Positions 28,475-38,004 of a stretch of DNA of 40,084 nt are shown here, one piece after another; position 1 is the first letter of the stretch, and each line of letters opens with the position of its first letter. The DNA comes from Paenibacillus sp. JCM 18996 (GTDB lineage Bacteria; Bacillota; Bacilli; Paenibacillales; NBRC-103111). Under the pieces are notes generated by a model, which was given only the letters and a program-made list of their open reading frames with translations, was not told the origin of the DNA and searched no databases. A program made the translations under genes and the position numbers. The DNA is taken from NCBI GenBank assembly GCA_001313085.1, contig BBFE01000040.1, positions 1-40,084 on the forward strand. Reading direction: 5' to 3'.

Positions 28475-29101
28475 TCTGCAGTATAATGAACAAAGAGGAA
28501 TTCTCATCGTATTATCCGGCCCCTCCGGGGTAGGCAAAGGTACAGTCTGTTCGGCTCTCCGCGGCTGCAGTCCCGACATTGTCTATTCTGTCTCCGCGAC
28601 AACCCGGGCTCCACGGCAGGGGGAAGTGGACGGCGTGAATTATTTTTTTCAAAACGCGGGAACAATTTTTTGGAGCTGATCGAAGCCGGCCAGATGCTGG
28701 AATGGGCGGAATATGTGGGCAATTATTACGGCACTCCCAAGGATTTTGTCGAGCGAACGCTGGCCTCCGGCAAGGACATTATCCTGGAGATCGAGGTACA
28801 GGGAGCGCTCAAAGTGAAGCAGAAGTTTCCCGAAGGGGTGTTTATCTTCCTGCTTCCTCCGACGCTGGGCGAGCTCAAGAACCGCATCACCACCCGCGGA
28901 ACGGAAACGGAGGAGTCGATCCTGAACCGGATGTCGGTCGCGTTGGACGAGATCAGGCAGCTGGAATATTACGATTACGCCATCGTGAACGATGAGGTGG
29001 AACACGCCTGCGAGCGGATCCGTTCCATTCTTACTGCAGAGCACTGCAAGAAAGAAAGAATCTACCCTACCATTAAGAAATGGATCGATGAGGTGAACTG
29101 A
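28464..29101 (+). CDS. gmk: guanylate kinase
   Basis: Phosphorylates GMP to GDP; essential nucleotide enzyme. ATG 28464 is chosen (AAGGA 8 bases ahead, overlapping remA); ATG 28458 is possible. P-loop [20 protein letters not shown]-binding [20 protein letters not shown], then two run errors: T7 28643-28649 (six fits) and T6 28666-28671 (five fits), restoring [20 protein letters not shown]. Lid [16 protein letters not shown]. Ends EVN at TGA 29099-29101, one base before rpoZ. Because gmk is essential, its double break is strong evidence for sequence error. Confidence 0.93.
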
Positions 29102-29325
29102 ATGCTGTATCCATCTATTGACAAGCTGCTGGACAAAGTTGACAGCAAGTACTCTTTGGTCGTCGCCGCTTCCAAGCGGGCAAGATTTCTTCGTGACGGA
29201 GCGAAGTCGGAGCTGAAAAAAACCCAAGATCGCATAAGCAGGTCGGCGTCGCTTTGGAAGAACTTTACAAAGATTATATCAGCTATGAGAAGCTTGAAGA
29301 CACTCCGGAGCCTTCCAAGGAATAA
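29102..29325 (+). CDS. rpoZ: RNA polymerase omega subunit
   Basis: Small subunit that stabilises RNA polymerase assembly. ATG 29102 ([33 protein letters not shown]). Breaks at A7 (29216-29222) and near 29233-29240 (text GATCGCATAAGC where a codon run for an Arg-Lys-Gln segment is expected); then [20 protein letters not shown] to TAA 29323-29325. About 73 residues. Follows gmk without a gap, as in B. subtilis. Confidence 0.88.
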
Positions 29326-29353
29326 GCGTTATCGGGACTTTCGAGTACGAAGT

Positions 29354-29383
29354 ATAACAACCGTAGAGGTTGTTATTTTTTTT
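29354..29383 (+). terminator. Rho-independent terminator after rpoZ
   Basis: ATAACAACC (29354-29362), loop GTAGA, GGTTGTTAT (29368-29376), then T8. A clean hairpin that separates the yicC-rpoZ unit from coaBC. Confidence 0.85.
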
Positions 29384-29504
29384 CTTTATATGCAGGCGGT
29401 TCCCGAACAATGCAAAGAGCAGATTGGGCGGGATAGCTTCACTTTTGCGGGCTGCCAGGCGAAATATACATATATGTGCTGTTATAGCTGAGGGGGCGGT
29501 TACA

Positions 29505-30719
29505 ATGCGGGGTAAAACGATACTATTGGGCGTCTGCGGAGGGATAGCCGCTTATAAAGCGGCGGCGCTCTGCAGCAAGCTGTCCCAGGCGGGAGCCAGG
29601 GTGCAGGTGGTCATGACGGAATCCGCGGTCAAATTTGTCGCGCCGCTTACGTTTCAGAGCCTGACGCGGCAGCCGGTCGCCGTGGATACTTTCGATGAGA
29701 AGGATCCCGGCGTGGTTTCGCATATCGATTTGGCGGACCGCGCCGACCTGGTGGTGGTGGCACCGGCCACGGCGAATATGATTGCCAAACTCGCGCACGG
29801 GTTGGCGGACGATATGCTCAGCACAACATTGCTCGCGGCAACGGCGCCGGTGCTAATCGCACCTGCGATGAATGTCCACATGTACGCTCATCCGGCGGTT
29901 GATCACAACATGTCTTTGCTGGCGCAGCGGGGTGTCCGCTTCATCGAGCCCGGAACCGGCCAGCTGGCCTGCGGCTATGTGGGAAAAGGGCGGCTCGCGG
30001 AGCCGGAGGATATTTTTTGAAGCGGTGCGCCGCCATTTTGCCGAGTCCGCCAGATTGTCTGGCAGAAAGTTGCTGATAACCGCCGGCGGAACGTTGGAAA
30101 GAATTGACCCGGTAAGGTACATAACGAACGATTCCTCCGGCAAAATGGGATTTGCCATAGCGGAAGCCGCCCGCCAAATGGGTGCCGAGGTGACACTCGT
30201 AACCGGCAAAACGACGGCCGCCCCGCCGGAAGGCATGAAGATTGTGAGCGTGGAGTCTGCGGAAGAAATGCTGGATGCGGTCATGATCCGGTTCGAAGAA
30301 ACGGATATCGTGATCAAAGCGGCAGCCGTGGCGGATTACCGTCCCGTGGAGACGCACATACAGAAGCTGAAAAAAAAGAATGAAGACCGGCTCACCCTCA
30401 CATTGGTAAAGAATCCTGACATTCTGCAGGAGCTGGGACGGAGGAAGAAGCATCAGTTTTTTGGTCGGCTTCGCGGCTGAAACCGAGAATGTGCAGGAGA
30501 ATGCGATCGGCAAGCTGCATAGAAAAAAACTGCGACCTGCTCGTTGCCAACGACGTTTCCCGGGAGGGCGCGGGCTTCGGAACGGACACCAACGTCGTTG
30601 CCATCTACGACAAGAACGGATTGGCGGAGCAGCTTCCCCTGCTGTCCAAGCGGGAAGTCGCATTCCGGCTGCTGTCCATGGTGGCTGATCGAATGGAACA
30701 AGCAAAGGGTGATGCTTAA
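29505..30719 (+). CDS. coaBC: bifunctional phosphopantothenoylcysteine decarboxylase / phosphopantothenate-cysteine ligase
   Basis: Two steps of coenzyme A synthesis. ATG 29505 with GAGGGGGCGG. CoaC half (FMN decarboxylase): ILLGVCGGIAAYKAAAL, catalytic His in VVSHIDLADRADLVVVAPAT, PAMNVHMY, and the substrate clamp ending GKGRLAEPEDI. CoaB half: LLITAGGTLERIDPVRYITN, DSSGKMGFAIAEAA, then KAAAVADYRP and the C-terminal LVGFAAETENV, NDVSREGAGFGTDTNVV. Breaks at T7 (30012-30018), T6 30457-30462 and A7 near 30522-30528. About 402 residues; TAA 30717-30719 lies one base before priA. AT-rich upstream (AAATATACATATATG at 29462-29476) may hold its promoter. Confidence 0.92.
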
Positions 30720-30720
30720 C

Positions 30721-33212
30721 ATGTTTGCAAAAGTTATCGTGGACGTGCCGTCGAAACAGACGGACCGGGCCTTCGATTATATCATTCCCGCACACCTCGA
30801 GTCCTGGGTGGAAGTGGGAAGCCGTGTGGGTGTGCCGTTCGGTCCCCGGGTCATACAGGGATTCGTTGTGGAAACCGGAAATGAAACACACACCGAGCCG
30901 CATAAGCTAAAGAAGATCGACCATGTGCTCGATTTGACGCCGCCTCTCACCCCCGAACTGGTCCAGCTCGCGCGCTGGATGAGCCGCAAATATATCTGCC
31001 ATGAAATTACGGCGCTGCAGGCGATGGTTCCGGGCGCTTTAAAGGCGAAATACGAACGGCATGTCGCTTTGTCCGGGGAATCAGGCGATTACCAGCTCAC
31101 GTTGGAAACGGACAGCAGCATGCAAATTCTTTCTTTTATCAGGCAAAAGGAGTCCGTAGAGATCGAAGCCCTGCTGGAACGTTTCCCCAGCGCCGGCGCC
31201 TTCATTAAAGAGATGATCTCTCAAGGCCTGCTCACCGAGGTGCAGAAAATTAAAGACCGGCTGTCCGCCAAAAAAAGCTGCTCACGGTTTACCGCAAAAC
31301 GGATGACTTCGCGCTGAAGGCGGCTATTGCCGAATGGCCAAAGCGGGCAGCCAAACAGAAAGCGGTGCTGGAAAAGCTGCTCGCGCATCCTCAGCCGGTT
31401 CCGCTCAAGGATATGCTGCTGGAGACGGATACGGGGGCGGGCACGGTCAAAGCGCTGGAGGAAAAAAGGGTTTATCGAGCTGCGCGAAGTTGAAGTGTAC
31501 CGGGATCCCTATGCCGACCGCAGCTTTGAGAAAACGGTACCGATGGCGCTCACCGAAGAGCAGTCCAATGTATTCCGGCCGATCCGGCAGTCTATACTGA
31601 ATTCAGAGCATGATGTGTTCCTGCTTCACGGCGTGACGGGCAGCGGTAAGACCGAGGTATACCTCCAGTCCATTCAGGAATGCCTCGATCAGGACAAGGA
31701 AGCTATCGTTCTGGTGCCCGAAATTTCGCTCACCCCCCAGATGGTGGAACGGTTTAAAGGACGTTTCGGCGCTCTGGTCGCCGTGCTCCACAGCAGGCTT
31801 TCCAACGGCGAGCGGTATGACGAATGGCGCAAAATCAGCTCCAAAAAAAAGGTTAAGGTCGTGATAGGAGCGCGTTCGGCAATTTTTTGCCCCTTTTACG
31901 AAGCTTGGACTTATCATTATCGATGAAGAGCACGAAACTTCTTATAAGCAGGATGAAAGCCCGAAGTACCATGCCAGGGATGTCGCGATAGAGCGGGCGA
32001 AGCAGCACCATGCGGCTGTCGTGCTCGGTTCCGCCACTCCGTCCCTGGAAACGATTTACTTGACGGAAACGGTGGAGGAAGGGGAAGAAAGGAAGAAGCC
32101 TTACCGGCTGCTCAGCATGCAAACACGCGTCCATCAGCGGCCTTTGCCCGCCGTCCGGATCGTCGACATGAGGGAACAGCTGCGGGACGGCAACCGCTCG
32201 ATGTTCAGCCGTCCGCTTCATACAGCGATAGAAGAGCGGCTGCGCAGGAAGGAGCAGACAGTCCTGCTGCTCAACCGCAGAGGCTATTCGACTTTCATCA
32301 TGTGCCGCTCGTGCGGATACGTGGCCCAGTGCCCCCATTGCGATATTTCGCTCACTTACCACCAGACGACCCGAATGTCCCGTTGTCATTACTGCGGCTA
32401 TTCCGAGAAGGAACTGACGCAGTGCCCGGCTTGCGAAAGCGCGCATATCCGCCATTTCGGCACGGGGACGCAGAAGGTTGAGGAGGAACTGGCGAGGCTT
32501 TTTTTCCCGGCATCCGCGTCATTCGTATGGATGTCGACACGACTGCGGAGAAAGGTTCGCACGAAAAGCTGCTTACCCGGTTCCGCGAGCAGGAAGGCGA
32601 TGTGCTTCTCGGCACGCAGATGGTGGCCAAAGGGCTAGATTTTCCCAATGTGACTCTGGTTGGCGTCATTGCTGCGGATACGGTTCTGAATCTGCCGGAT
32701 TTCCGCTCGGCGGAAAAAAACGTTCCAGCTGATGACACAGGTGGCGGGCCGAGCGGGCAGGCACCAGCTGCCGGGCGAGGTCTTTATCCAGACCTATACG
32801 CCTGAGCACTACAGCATTGTGGCTGCAGGCCATCACGATTACGAAGCTTTTGCAAGGACGGAAATGAAGCACCGCTATATGCTGGGCTACCCGCCGTACA
32901 CCCGGCTCATTCTGGTCACCTTGACGCATGAGCAGCTGCCGATGGCGATGAAAGCGGGGGAATCGCTGGCGACCCGTCTGCAGGAGCTTGTGAAGCAGTA
33001 CGCCGAGCGGACGCACGGGATGGAGGTGCTCGGCCCCGTGGCTTCCCCGATTCCGAGGATCAAAGATAGATATCGGTTCCAATGCATGGTAAAATATCGT
33101 GGAGACAGCTTCGTCTCCTCTTGTCCGGGAGGCGGTGAAGTCATTGGACGATCTGGTGCGGCAGCAAAAGCTGCTCGTCAGCATCGACGTCGATCCGCAG
33201 ATGATTATGTAA
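30721..33212 (+). CDS. priA: primosomal protein N' (replication restart helicase)
   Basis: Superfamily 2 helicase that reloads the replisome at stalled forks. ATG 30721: MFAKVIVDVPSKQTDRAFDY starts the 3'-end-binding domain. Walker A LLHGVTGSGKTEVYLQ, DEEH box in LIIIDEEHETSYKQDESPKY, ATPSLETIY, then four CxxC zinc motifs (CRSCGYVAQCPHC and CHYCGYSEKELTQCPAC), GTGTQKVEEELARLFPGIRV, and LGTQMVAKGLDFPNVTLVGV and QVAGRAGRHQLPGEVFIQT. Breaks at A6 (31271-31276), A6 31461-31466, A8 31843-31850, T6 31883-31888, T7 32500-32506, A7 32714-32720 and near 33113. Ends DPQMIM at TAA 33210-33212; about 825 residues. Confidence 0.92.
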
Positions 33213-33236
33213 ATTCATTTTAAGGCAGGTGTCGTT

Positions 33237-33714
33237 ATGGCCATTCGAGTTGTTGTGAAAGACCCGGACCCGATATTAAGAGAGGTGGCGAAGCCGGTTC
33301 CCAAGATCACGCCTAATATCCATAAGCTGTTGGATGATATGGCGGAGACGATGTACGAGGAGGAAGGCGTCGGTCTCGCCGCTCCCCAGATCGGCATTTT
33401 GAAGCGGGTCATTGTGATGGATGTTGGGGACGAGAACGGGCTGATCGAGCTGATCAATCCTGAGATCGTATCCAAAGACGGCGAGCAGTATGGACCTGAG
33501 GGCTGCTTGAGCATCCCGGGTCTGACCGGTGACGTAAAGCGGGCCATGACCTGTGTGGTCAAAGGGCTGAACCGGAACGGCGAAGAGATTACCGTGGAGG
33601 GCAGCGAGCTGCTGGCCCGCTGCATCCAGCATGAGGTGGACCATTTGAACGGGGTGCTGTTCACCGATTTGGCGGATAAGGTTTACCGTACCGAGCAGCA
33701 AAAAAGGAGAATGA
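33237..33714 (+). CDS. def: peptide deformylase
   Basis: Removes the formyl group from nascent N-terminal Met. ATG 33237 after AAGGCAGGTG. All three family motifs are intact: [10 protein letters not shown] (about 43-52), EGCLSIPG (about 90-97) with the metal-binding Cys, and HEVDHLNG (about 132-139) with the HExxH-type ligands. As written the frame runs on into fmt. One A fewer in A6 (33700-33705) ends it at EQQKGE, TGA 33712-33714, which gives the usual length of about 158 residues and leaves AAGGAG as the ribosome site of fmt. Confidence 0.93.
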
Positions 33715-33716
33715 GC

Positions 33717-34705
33717 GTGAACGTTGTTTTTTTTATGGGTACCCCCGGGTTTGCGGTGCCTTCCCTGCGGACGCTGCTGGACGAAGGCTATAATGTTGTG
33801 GCCGTCGTCACGCAGCCTGACCGGCCCAAAGGCAGGAAGCGAGTATTTACGCCTCCTCCCGTCAAGGAGGAAGCGCTAAAACACGGCCTGCCCGTGCTGC
33901 AGCCGGAGAAGCTGCGCGCGCCGGAGGCGGTGGAAGAGCTTCGGCGCTATGAGCCGGATTTGATCGTGACGGCCGCCTACGGGCAGATTCTGCCCAAGCA
34001 GGTGCTGGCAATGCCGGAACACGGCTGTATTAATGTACACGCCTCGCTGCTGCCCAAATACCGGGGCGGTGCGCCGATTCATTATGCCGTCATGCGGGGA
34101 GAGGAAACAACAGGAGTGACGATCATGTATATGGCGGCCGGACTTGATACCGGAGATATCATCTCAAGGTAGAGCTGCCGATCGGGCCTGAAGATACGAC
34201 GGGGACGATGTTCGAGAAGCTCAGCCTGGCGGGGGCGGAGCTGCTGAAGATGACGCTGCCCGATCTTCTGGGCGGCCGCATTCAAGCTGTCCAGCAGAAC
34301 GATGCCGAGGCCGTTTACTCTCCGAACATTCAGCGGGAGGACGAACGGATCGATTGGACCCGCAGCTCCTGGGAGATTTATAACCAGGTGCGGGGCCTCA
34401 ATCCTTTTCCGGTCGCTTTTACTTTGTGGAACGGGGAAGTACTGAAAATCTGGTCATGCGCGAATCCAAGGCAGGAAGGTTCGGCAACCCGCAGCAGACA
34501 GGCGGACAGGCAGGGGAAGGTGCCCGGAACGGTGCTCCAGGTGAAGGAGTACGGCATCGAAGTGCTGACTGGCGACGGTACGTTGTGGATTACGGAGCTG
34601 CAGCCTTCCGGCAGGAAAGCGATGTCGGTGGACGTGTTCGTGCGGGGCGGACAAATGTCGGAGAATACGGTCTTGGGTCTGGAGGTAACAGCGAGTGAAA
34701 TCTAG
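33717..34705 (+). CDS. fmt: methionyl-tRNA formyltransferase
   Basis: Formylates initiator Met-tRNA; works with def. GTG 33717 is chosen because AAGGAG (33704-33709) gives 7-base spacing; ATG 33711 is too close. [20 protein letters not shown] (T8 at 33727-33734 keeps frame but probably adds one Phe; the family has VFMGTP). Active-site motif [20 protein letters not shown] and [18 protein letters not shown] base is missing near 34168 (ISRx), then [20 protein letters not shown] continues to the C-terminal tRNA-binding domain ([20 protein letters not shown]). TAG 34703-34705 overlaps the rsmB start. Confidence 0.92.
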
Positions 34706-36079
34706 CGATAACCGGCCCGCCGGACGAACGGCATCCGCCCGCCAGGTCGCTCTGGAAGTGCTGACCAGAGTGGAGCAGGACCAGTCCTACAGTAATCTAT
34801 TGCTCCACGGGACACTGCAAAAAATACGGCTTGGAACGGCAAGAATCCGCTTTGGCTACCGAGATTGTCTACGGAACGATCCAGAGGCTTAATACGATCG
34901 ATTATTTTTTTGTCGCGCTTTGTGAAGAAAGGGTTGGAAAAGCTGCAGCCGTGGGTAAGAAGCCTGCTGCGGCTTAGTTTTTTTTATCAGATTTTTTTTA
35001 TCTCGACCGGATCCCGGATCATGCCGCAGTCAACGAGGCGGTGAACCTGGCCAAAAAGAAAGGCCATCAAGGGATCTCCGGCATGGTCAACGGCGTGCTG
35101 CGCAGCGTGATCCGTCAGAAGCGTCGCTCACGATCCCCTCCGGCCTGCCGCCGGCCGGGCGGATCGCGCTTGAGCATTCGCACCCGGAATGGCTCGTGCG
35201 GCGGTGGATCGGGCAGCTGGGCGAAGCCGAGACGGCGAGGATCTGCGAAGCGAACAATACGGCGCCCAGCGTAAGCGTGCGCGTTAATCCGCTGAAGATG
35301 AGCCGGGAGGAGCTGATCAGCGCACTCCGCGCCGAAGGCATGGAGCGTCGCCGTCCGCTTTGGCTCCGGCCGGCATTGTGGTGGAGAGTGGCGGCAACAT
35401 GGCGCTCACCGCATGGTACACCGAAGGCCGGCTGTCCGTGCAGGACGAGAGCTCGATGCTTGTGGCCGAGGCAGTCAGCCCGGCGCCGGGCATGAACGTG
35501 CTCGACTGCTGCGCCGCCCCGGGCGGCAAGACCGCCCATATGGCCGAGAAGATGCGCGACGAAGGCGAAATCCGCGCCTGTGACATCCATGAACACAAGC
35601 GGAAGCTGATCGAAGGGCAGGCGGCCCGGCTTGGGCTCGGCTCGATCCGCACGCTGGTGGAGGATGCGCGCGAGCTGGGCAAGCGTTTTCCGGCGGAGAC
35701 GTTCGACCGGATTCTGCTTGACGCTCCCTGCTCCGGCTTTGGTGTCATCCGCAGAAAACCGGATCTTAAATGGAGCAAGAAAGAAACCGAGATCCCGCAG
35801 ATCCGCCGGATTCAGCGGGACATTCTGTGGAACGTCCACCGGCTGCTGAAGCCCGGCGGCGTGCTAGTTTACAGCACCTGCACGATCGAAAGGAGCGAAA
35901 ATCAGGAGCTCGTAGAAGAGTTCCTGGCAGAGCATCCCGAGTTTGCGGCCGATCCTTCTTTGCGGGAGTCGATGCCCGAAGCTTTGGCGGGACAAGCTGG
36001 GAACGGCATGGTCCAGATTTTGCCGCATCACTACCATTCCGACGGTTTTTTTATAGCAAAGCTGAGAAAACGGGGCTGA
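34695..36079 (+). CDS. rsmB: 16S rRNA (cytosine(967)-C5)-methyltransferase
   Basis: SAM-dependent rRNA methyltransferase of the RsmB/Sun family. GTG 34695 with GGAGGT 8 bases ahead, overlapping fmt by 11 bases. N-terminal NusB-like RNA-binding domain: RQVALEVLTRVEQDQSYSNL and LKLSFYQIFYLDRIPDHAAV region, here damaged by T7 (34905-34911), T8 (34978-34985) and T8 (34992-34999) among others. Methyltransferase domain: SAM motif VLDCCAAPGGKTAHMAEKM, DAPCSGFGVIRRKPDLKW with one catalytic Cys, and YSTCTIERSENQELVEEFL with the other. About 453 residues; ends at TGA 36077-36079. Confidence 0.92.
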
Positions 36080-36107
36080 AACCTGCTTGAATCCGCGGCT
36101 TTTTTTC

Positions 36108-36136
36108 TTCAGAGTTTGGCACAGTTGTGTTAAAAT
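36108..36136 (+). promoter_or_regulatory. candidate sigma-A promoter for rlmN-prpC-prkC
   Basis: -35 TTCAGA (36108-36113), 17-bp spacing, -10 TAAAAT (36131-36136), 48 bases ahead of the rlmN start. Moderate match only. The T7 run at 36100-36106 before it may mark a weak terminator for rsmB. Confidence 0.4.
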
Positions 36137-36184
36137 AGGTAGGATGAGCCACAATAGGGGTAACAAATTAAAGGTGTGATAGCT

Positions 36185-37239
36185 ATGAAACCGTTTGTAT
36201 ACAGTTTAAGTTTCGAGGATTGGCAGGATTGGGTGAAAGAGAATGGCGAGCCGGGCTTCAGGGCCGGACAAATTTTTTGACTGGCTGTATGTGAAGAGAG
36301 TGACCGATTTCGACGGCATGTCCAACCTGTCCAAGAGTTTGAGAGACAAGCTCAAGGACCAGTTCCAGTTCGTGACTTTGACGGAAATTGCCAAACAGCA
36401 GTCCAAGGACGGCACCGTGAAATTTTTTTTGTTTGAGCTGGAAGACAAGAACGCCATCGAGACGGTCGTGATGAAGCATAATTACGGCAACAGCATCTGC
36501 GTAACCACGCAGGTCGGCTGCCGGGTGGGCTGCACCTTCTGCGCCTCCACTCTCGGAGGTTGAAGAGAGATTTAAGCCCCGGCGAGATCATCGCCCAGGT
36601 CGTATGGGCGCAGCGGCTGCTGGATGAGACCGACGAGCGGATTTCCTCCATTGTCATAATGGGAATCGGAGAGCCTTTTGAAAACTACGATGCGACCATG
36701 AAGTTTCTGAAAGTGATGATTCATCCCAAGGGATTGAATATAGCCAGCGCCATATCACCGTGTCTACCAGCGGCATTGTGCCGAACATATACCGTTTTGC
36801 GGACGAGAATACGCAGGTCAACCTGGCGATATCCATCCATGCGCCGAACGATGCGCTTCGTTCCAAGCTGATGCCGGTGAACCGCAGATTTCCTTTTGCC
36901 GAGCTGATAGAAGCCTGTAAATATTATACACAAACAACGGGCCGCCGAATCACATTCGAGTACGCGCTCATGGGAGGAGTCAACGACCAACCCGAACACG
37001 CGGAAGAACTGGCCAAGGTGTTAAAAGAAAACCTCCCTTTGTGCCATGTGAATCTGATTCCGGTCAATTTCGTGATGGAACGCAAATTTACCCGTTCTAC
37101 TCGAGAAGATATATTTGAATTTCAACGCATTTTGGAACGTAATCAAATCAATGCCACCATACGCAGAGAACAGGGCAGCGATATTGCAGCGGCGTGCGGG
37201 CAGCTTAGAGCCAAGCATATGGAGGCAGGCGCGAGGTGA
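36185..37239 (+). CDS. rlmN: 23S rRNA (adenine2503-C2)-methyltransferase
   Basis: Radical SAM enzyme that methylates A2503 of 23S rRNA and A37 of some tRNAs. ATG 36185 with [27 protein letters not shown] starts; breaks at T6 (36273-36278; five fits, [12 protein letters not shown]) and T8 36423-36430. Cluster motif CRVGCTFC (Cx3Cx2C) followed by ASTLGG, where a small break near 36559 follows; [20 protein letters not shown], a break near 36741, then [20 protein letters not shown] and [20 protein letters not shown]. The C-terminal catalytic Cys lies in [16 protein letters not shown] 37237-37239 is 5 bases before prpC. Confidence 0.92.
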
Positions 37240-37244
37240 AGTGA

Positions 37245-37997
37245 ATGAGAACGGCCCTTAAAACGGATATCGGACGGATCCGTCAAGTTAACGAAGACCG
37301 CTCGCTGGTCCAGACGGATCTTAACGGTTTCTTGTTAGCCATTGTGGCCGACGGTATGGGCGGGCATCAAGCCGGCGACACAGCCAGCCAGATGGCTGTC
37401 GATATTATTGAGCAGGAAATGCACAAAGTGCATTCCGGGATGCCTGTAGACGAATGTATGCAGCTATCCGGAGCGCTGTGGAAGAAGCCAATGCGAGAAT
37501 CTACCGCTTCGCGTCGGAGAGGGAAAGCCATTATGGAATGGGAACTACGGTAGTAGCGGCGCTGGCGTCCCGGGATTTGGTGCTGATCGGGCATATCGGC
37601 GACAGCCGGGCTACAAGGCCGACACGGCATCCTGATCCAATTGACCGAAGACCACACCTTGGTGAACGAGCTTGTCCGTTCCGGGCAAATCACGTCGGAA
37701 GAAGCGGAACATCATCCTCGGCGGAACGTCCTTACAAGGGCACTCGGCACCGAGCCTTTCGTCGAGGTGGATGTGAGCTCCCATCCCTGGTCCAAAGGGG
37801 AGATGCTGCTGATTTGCAGCGACGGGCTGTCTTCTTTGGTCGACAGCGACACCATTTTACATACGCTGCATGACGAAACCGATTTGGATACGAAGGCCGA
37901 ACGGCTGGTCGAAATCGCCTTGAGAGCGGGCGGAGATGACAATATCACGGTCCTGCTGCTTGTCAATGACAGTGAAGGCCAAGAAGAAATGAGGTGA
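37245..37997 (+). CDS. prpC: PP2C-type Ser/Thr protein phosphatase
   Basis: Mn-dependent phosphatase that reverses phosphorylation by PrkC, encoded next. ATG 37245: MRTALKTDIGRIRQVNEDRS. Metal-binding motifs DGMGGHQAGDTAS (about 36-48), IGHIGDSRA (about 112-120) and GGDDNITVLLL near the end; DGLSSLVD. Breaks near 37472 (SGAL should continue AAIRSAVEEANARIYRFASE) and near 37611 (lost base after GDSRA: true YKADTGILIQLTEDHTLVNE). About 250 residues, family length. It ends 7 bases before prkC, implying a single transcript. Confidence 0.92.
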
Positions 37998-38004
37998 AGC
38001 AGAA

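Noticed and set aside
29941..30903. 320-codon minus-strand ORF
   Set aside because: Antisense to coaBC and the priA start; no family features.
33237..34172. Deformylase-formyltransferase fusion enzyme
   Set aside because: The fusion depends on one extra A; the fmt ribosome site and start lie between two complete families.
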